Assembly (NCBI GenBank): GCA_037190175.1
Contig: JBBCJM010000202.1
Coordinates: 1-9,762, forward strand
Direction of reading: 5' to 3'
DNA length: 9,762 nucleotides
Source: JBBCJM01 sp037190175
Lineage (GTDB): Bacteria > Pseudomonadota > Alphaproteobacteria > Rhodobacterales > Rhodobacteraceae
Numbering within the stretch: the first letter of the stretch is position 1; every line of letters starts with the position of its first letter. Below, in pieces: positions 7,493 to 9,762 of the stretch. Made by a program: the position numbers and the translations under genes. A model generated the notes under the pieces. The model had not been told where the DNA came from and searched no databases. It saw only the letters and a program-made list of their open reading frames with translations.

Positions 7493-7699
7493 ATGGCCAA
7501 TGGCACCGTGAAATGGTTCAACGCCACCAAGGGCTTCGGCTTCATCGCCCCCGAGGGCGGCTCCAAGGACGTCTTCGTCCACATCTCCGCGCTGGAACGC
7601 GCCGGCCTGCGTGGCCTGAACGACGGCCAGGCGGTGACCTTCGACACCGAGCGTGACCGCAGCGGCCGTGAATCGGCCACCAACCTCGCGCTGGCCTGA
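7493..7699 (+). CDS. CspA-family cold shock protein
   Basis: A 68-aa single cold-shock domain, the usual family length. It opens MANGTVKWFNATKGFGFIAPEGG, containing the RNA-binding motif RNP1 (KGFGFI, residues 14-19), followed by RNP2 VFVHIS (28-33). LNDGQAVTFDTERDRSGRESATNL completes the five-stranded barrel. Such proteins bind single-stranded RNA or DNA and act as RNA chaperones during cold or growth transitions. The AAGGA site (7480-7484) lies 8 nt before the ATG and is partly inside a small TTCC/GGAA hairpin. A strong terminator follows 23 nt after the stop, so the gene is monocistronic. Which csp paralogue this is cannot be told, hence no symbol. Confidence 0.96.
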   Translation: MANGTVKWFNATKGFGFIAPEGGSKDVFVHISALERAGLRGLNDGQAVTFDTERDRSGRESATNLALA

Positions 7700-7722
7700 G
7701 ACCATCTCCGGCAATGACGCAG

Positions 7723-7756
7723 GCGGGGCCGGTTCGCGCCGGCCCCGCTTTTTTTT
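7723..7756 (+). terminator. Intrinsic terminator of the cold shock gene
   Basis: A perfect 10-bp stem, GCGGGGCCGG (7723-7732) with CCGGCCCCGC (7739-7748), loop TTCGCG, followed directly by eight T (7749-7756). This is the only textbook Rho-independent terminator in the window. It separates csp from the DUF982 gene and argues against any upstream start for the latter. Confidence 0.95.
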
Positions 7757-7815
7757 CGGTCCGCCCGACGCCCCCGGGGCGCGGCGGTCCGGCTTTCCCG
7801 AAAGAAGACAAGACC

Positions 7816-8094
7816 ATGATGGAAATCCATTGGGGGCAACCCCTGTCATTCGTCATTTCGCCCGAGGGCGAGGTGCAGAAGTTCAGCACGATCGAGCAGG
7901 CCCGGTACTGGCTGCACAGGAAGTGGCCGGTCGCCGACGAGGCGCGCAGCCGCGCGCTCGACCAGCTGGACGCCGCGATGCATTGCCTGGTCCCGGTCGG
8001 CTCTGCCCGCCGGGCCTTCATCGCCGCGGCAAGGACCGCCGGCTTCGTGCCCGAGACGCTGAGCGTCCAGTCGGGCCGCCCCGTCGCCGCCTGA
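7816..8094 (+). CDS. DUF982 domain protein
   Basis: A small 92-aa cytosolic protein with no signal or membrane segment. The pattern LSFVISPEGEVQKFSTIEQARYWLHRKWPV...ALDQLDAAMHCLVPVGSARRAFIAAARTAGF matches DUF982 (common in rhizobia and Rhodobacterales, function unknown), including the WP pair and the Ala-rich helix with AR.AF.AAA. The start is either of two adjacent ATG codons (7816 or 7819), after the purine-rich GAAAGAAGA. A longer frame from 7714 would have to cross the csp terminator and is rejected. The YCII-domain gene follows at 61 nt on the same strand and may be co-transcribed. No role can be given. Confidence 0.85.
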   Translation: MMEIHWGQPLSFVISPEGEVQKFSTIEQARYWLHRKWPVADEARSRALDQLDAAMHCLVPVGSARRAFIAAARTAGFVPETLSVQSGRPVAA

Positions 8095-8155
8095 CCGCCG
8101 GGCGGGGAACCATCGGGGCCGGGCCGGGTTTCCCGACCGCAGGAGGGCCCCATCC

Positions 8156-8499
8156 ATGCCGAAATTCGTGACCATCGGCTACGGCGACCGCGCGGGCTAT
8201 GACCGCACGCCCCCGGCCGTCCGCGACGCCGCCCATGCCCATGACGCCGAGCTGCAAAGGCAGGGGGTGCTGATGGGGATCGCCGGCGCGCCGGTGCGGG
8301 TGCGCAACCCCGAGGCGGTCGGGGTGGAAACCACCCCGGGCGCCTTCATGATCTCCGCCCTGCCGGTCGCGGGCTTCGCCGTCGTCGAGGCCGCCGACCT
8401 CGCCGAAGCCATCGCAATGGTCTCCCGCACCCCTGCGCCGTGGCCCATGGCGTGGTCGAGGTCTGGCCGCTGGAGGAGACGCCCGGCCAGGCGGGCTGA
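8156..8499 (+). CDS. YCII-related domain protein with apparent 1-nt deletion frameshift
   Basis: AGGAGG (8141-8146) precedes the ATG. The first 93 residues read as a YCII-type protein: MPKFVTIGYGDRAGYDRTPP, AHAHDAELQRQGVLMGIAG, then AFMISALPVAGFAVVEAADLAEAIAMVSRTP. At the C run 8430-8433 the frame breaks: adding one C gives CAVAHGVVEVWPLEET and a stop at 8497-8499, the expected YCII ending (114 aa). As written, the frame instead runs through the downstream repeat to 8656 with an unrelated Arg/Pro-rich tail. YCII proteins are small dimeric alpha-beta barrels, some acting as hydrolases or dehalogenase-like enzymes; function here is unknown. Either the gene is broken or the assembly lacks one C. 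Confidence 0.8.
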
Positions 8500-8527
8500 C
8501 TGCAGCGGAATATCCAAGGGGGCGTTT

Positions 8528-8624
8528 GACTCAAATTGCCCTCCCGCTTCTCTTTCGAGCCATAAATATCCTCGGGGGGTCCGGGGGGCAGACAGCCCCC
8601 CGGCGCTCTCCGCAGGCCGCGACG
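8528..8624 (+). repeat. Dispersed ~97-nt repeat, copy 2, with 9-bp GC hairpin
   Basis: Second copy of the element at 5469-5566, in the same strand orientation. Its hairpin is CCGGGGGGC / GCCCCCCGG (8581-8603, loop AGACA). The innermost pair is C-G here and T-A in copy 1, and the loops differ, so the stem is conserved by compensation. It lies just after the YCII gene and before the riboswitch promoter. Confidence 0.85.
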
Positions 8625-8629
8625 GCCCC

Positions 8630-8658
8630 TTGCCCTTCCCCATGTCCATTGCTTAAAC
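8630..8658 (+). promoter_or_regulatory. Possible promoter for the riboswitch-transporter transcript
   Basis: TTGCCC (8630-8635) and TTAAAC (8653-8658) are spaced by 17 nt. A start near 8665 would fall just before the aptamer's first helix, which is the geometry expected for a riboswitch leader. The element match is moderate. Confidence 0.45.
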
Positions 8659-8675
8659 CCCTGCCATCGACCGAG

Positions 8676-8776
8676 TGGCAACTAGGGTTCCGGGCATTCG
8701 CCGCTGGACCGAGCGTTGCAGAGACCGCGGGGGTTCCGCGGCTGCACCCAAGGGACAAAAGCCCAGGGGAGGAGAC
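8676..8776 (+). promoter_or_regulatory. Guanidine-I (ykkC class 1) riboswitch aptamer
   Basis: The three conserved blocks of this class occur in order: CTAGGGTTCCG (8682-8692), GGACCGAGCG (8706-8715) and AGGGACAAAAGCCC with trailing AGGGGAGGA (8751-8772). P1 is GCAAC (8678-8682) with GTTGC (8715-8719). P2 is CCGCGG/CCGCGG (8725-8741, loop GGGTT), extendable by TGCAG/CTGCA. P3 pairs CCC (8747-8749) with GGG (8766-8768) around GGG/CCC (8752-8764) holding ACAAAAG. The GGACCGAGCG and GGGACAAAAGCCC blocks match my recollection of guanidine-I aptamers better than the ppGpp or PRPP subtypes of ykkC. The aptamer ends about 42 nt before the transporter ATG. The class call rests on remembered consensus, not a covariance search. 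Confidence 0.85.
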
Positions 8777-8817
8777 GTCGAGATCAACCGGCGCGGGTCG
8801 CGCCAAAGGGGGTCTCA

Positions 8818-9687
8818 ATGACGCTTGCCTCGCTGCTGCTCGTGGTGCTCGCAGCCTTTATCCATGCCGGCTGGAACCTGCTGGCCAAACGCGCGGCCGG
8901 GGTGGGGCCGGTCTTCGTCTTCGCCTACAACCTCGTCTCCTGCCTGGCCTATGCGCCCTGGGTCCTGTACCTGCTGGCGCAGGGGATGGCGTGGAGCGGC
9001 GAAATCGTGGGTTTCATCCTGCTGAGCGGCCTGATCCATCTGGCCTACAGCCTTACCCTGCAGCGCGGCTATCAGGTGGCCGACCTCTCGGTGGTCTATC
9101 CGGTGGCCCGCGGCACCGGGCCGATGCTCTCCACCCTCGGCGCCTTCGCGATCCTGCGCGAGACGCCGACGCTGGCCGGGGTGGCGGGGCTGGTCATGAC
9201 CGTGGCCGGCATCCTGCTGATCGCCACCGGGGGCAGCCTGGCCGCCTTCCGCCGCCCCGGCGGCCAGGCGGGGCTGCGCTGGGGCAGCCTGACCGGGGGG
9301 CTGATCGCGGCCTATACCGTGGTGGACGCCTGGGCGGTCAAGGCGCTGGGGATCGCGCCGGTGGTGCTGGACTGGTTCTCGAACCTCATGCGCTTCGTGC
9401 TGCTGGCGCCCATCGTCATCGCCAACCCGCGCCGGGCGATGGCCCTGATGCGGGGCCACTGGGGAACCGCCGTCGCGGTGGGGGTGATGTCGCCCCTGTC
9501 CTATATCCTGGTGCTGGCCGCGCTCTCCGCCGGCGCGCCGCTGAGCCTGGTCGCGCCCCTGCGCGAGATGTCGATGATGGTGGGCGCGCTGATGGGGATG
9601 CTGATATTGCGCGAGGCGGTGGGGCCCGGCCGGCTGATGGGCTGCGGGGTGCTGGCGGGGGGCGTGATCCTGCTGTCCTCGGCGTGA
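8818..9687 (+). CDS. EamA/DMT-family transporter under guanidine-I riboswitch control
   Basis: A 289-aa integral membrane protein with about ten hydrophobic helices in two EamA halves. The first half has HAGWNLLAKR (16-25) and ADLSVVYPVARGTGPMLSTLGAFAILRE. The second half repeats this as APLSLVAPLREMSMMVGALMGMLILRE (240-266). The ATG at 8818 has a GGGGG site (8808-8812) 5 nt before it. The frame is open further upstream, but that stretch is the riboswitch RNA. EamA proteins are drug/metabolite carriers, many of them exporters. Known guanidine-I clients include SMR exporters (Gdx), guanidine/urea carboxylase and ABC transporters, so this protein is a candidate guanidine (or guanidine-derivative) transporter. 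That substrate is inferred from the leader only. Confidence 0.9.
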   Translation: MTLASLLLVVLAAFIHAGWNLLAKRAAGVGPVFVFAYNLVSCLAYAPWVLYLLAQGMAWSGEIVGFILLSGLIHLAYSLTLQRGYQVADLSVVYPVARGTGPMLSTLGAFAILRETPTLAGVAGLVMTVAGILLIATGGSLAAFRRPGGQAGLRWGSLTGGLIAAYTVVDAWAVKALGIAPVVLDWFSNLMRFVLLAPIVIANPRRAMALMRGHWGTAVAVGVMSPLSYILVLAALSAGAPLSLVAPLREMSMMVGALMGMLILREAVGPGRLMGCGVLAGGVILLSSA

Positions 9688-9690
9688 CCG

Positions 9691-9762
9691 GGGCGTGGCG
9701 GGGTGAACCCCGCCCTACCTCGGCATGAGGGCCGTAGGGCGGGATTCATCCCGCCACCCCGG
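9691..9762. repeat. Pair of inverted 18-nt palindromic (REP-like) repeats
   Basis: GGCGGGGTGAACCCCGCC (9697-9714) and GGCGGGATTCATCCCGCC (9738-9755) are each palindromic. With their flanks (GTGGC...CCCTAC and GTAGGGC...GCCAC) they are inverted copies around a 19-nt spacer. They start a few bases after the transporter stop. They belong to the same family as 301-400 and may serve as the transcript's 3' structure; the element may continue past the window. Confidence 0.85.

Noticed and set aside
7714..7815. Longer N terminus for the DUF982 protein
   Set aside because: It would start just before and read through the perfect csp terminator; the DUF982 homology begins only after 7816.
8676..8776. 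ppGpp or PRPP (ykkC class 2) riboswitch instead of guanidine-I
   Set aside because: GGACCGAGCG and GGGACAAAAGCCC fit class 1 better as I recall the consensus, and the downstream gene is a transporter rather than an amino-acid or purine synthesis gene. A covariance search could still overturn this.
8716..8817. Longer N terminus for the EamA transporter
   Set aside because: The added codons are the riboswitch aptamer; the hydrophobic first helix and ribosome site fit ATG 8818.

Overview
The window is about 70% GC, with dense short-spaced genes, strong G/C third positions and dispersed GC-rich palindromes. The protein families (TrpA, L25/Ctc, DUF982, FMN-dependent LldD, a CspA-like protein) and the dispersed CATAAATATCC-type repeat suggest an alphaproteobacterium, most likely a Rhodobacterales (Rhodobacteraceae/Paracoccaceae) chromosome. 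This placement is inferred from composition and protein style, not from a search.

Layout. (1) 1-293: the 3' end of trpA. (2) 301-400: three palindromic repeat units; the last one encodes the end of the next gene. (3) 386-1572, minus strand: a translationally coupled ECF sigma factor and membrane-anchored anti-sigma factor. The 145-bp gap to the plus-strand gene holds two divergent copies of the same ECF-type promoter pattern, GGAAT-N17-CGTT. One faces the sigma operon. The other faces a Tat-exported S8 (subtilisin-like) protease (1717-3024) whose mature N terminus would be almost pure aspartate. (4) 3086-4249: an FMN-dependent alpha-hydroxy-acid (L-lactate type) dehydrogenase, overlapping tail-to-tail by a shared CTAG with a minus-strand MFS transporter (4246-5394). 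(5) 5568-6476, minus: a thioredoxin-reductase-like flavoprotein with a CPYC redox pair. (6) 6640-7239: rplY with a terminator, then a cold shock protein with a leader and a strong U-tract terminator. (7) A DUF982 protein and a YCII-domain gene that carries an apparent 1-nt deletion. (8) 8676-8776: a guanidine-I (ykkC class 1) riboswitch aptamer directly upstream of a ten-helix EamA/DMT transporter (8818-9687). (9) 9691-9762: another pair of the same palindromic repeat found after trpA.

How the genes may work together. The sigma factor, anti-sigma factor and exported protease look like one autoregulated envelope-response module, since matching promoters face both transcription units. The riboswitch makes the EamA transporter a candidate guanidine exporter, or a transporter of a related compound; it is not the SMR (Gdx) type usually found behind this riboswitch. 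The remaining genes (rplY, csp, lldD, MFS, flavoprotein) are ordinary chromosomal neighbours with their own signals. Two dispersed repeat families (an 18-nt palindrome family and a ~97-nt element with a 9-bp GC hairpin) sit in the gaps, and both keep their hairpins through compensatory differences.
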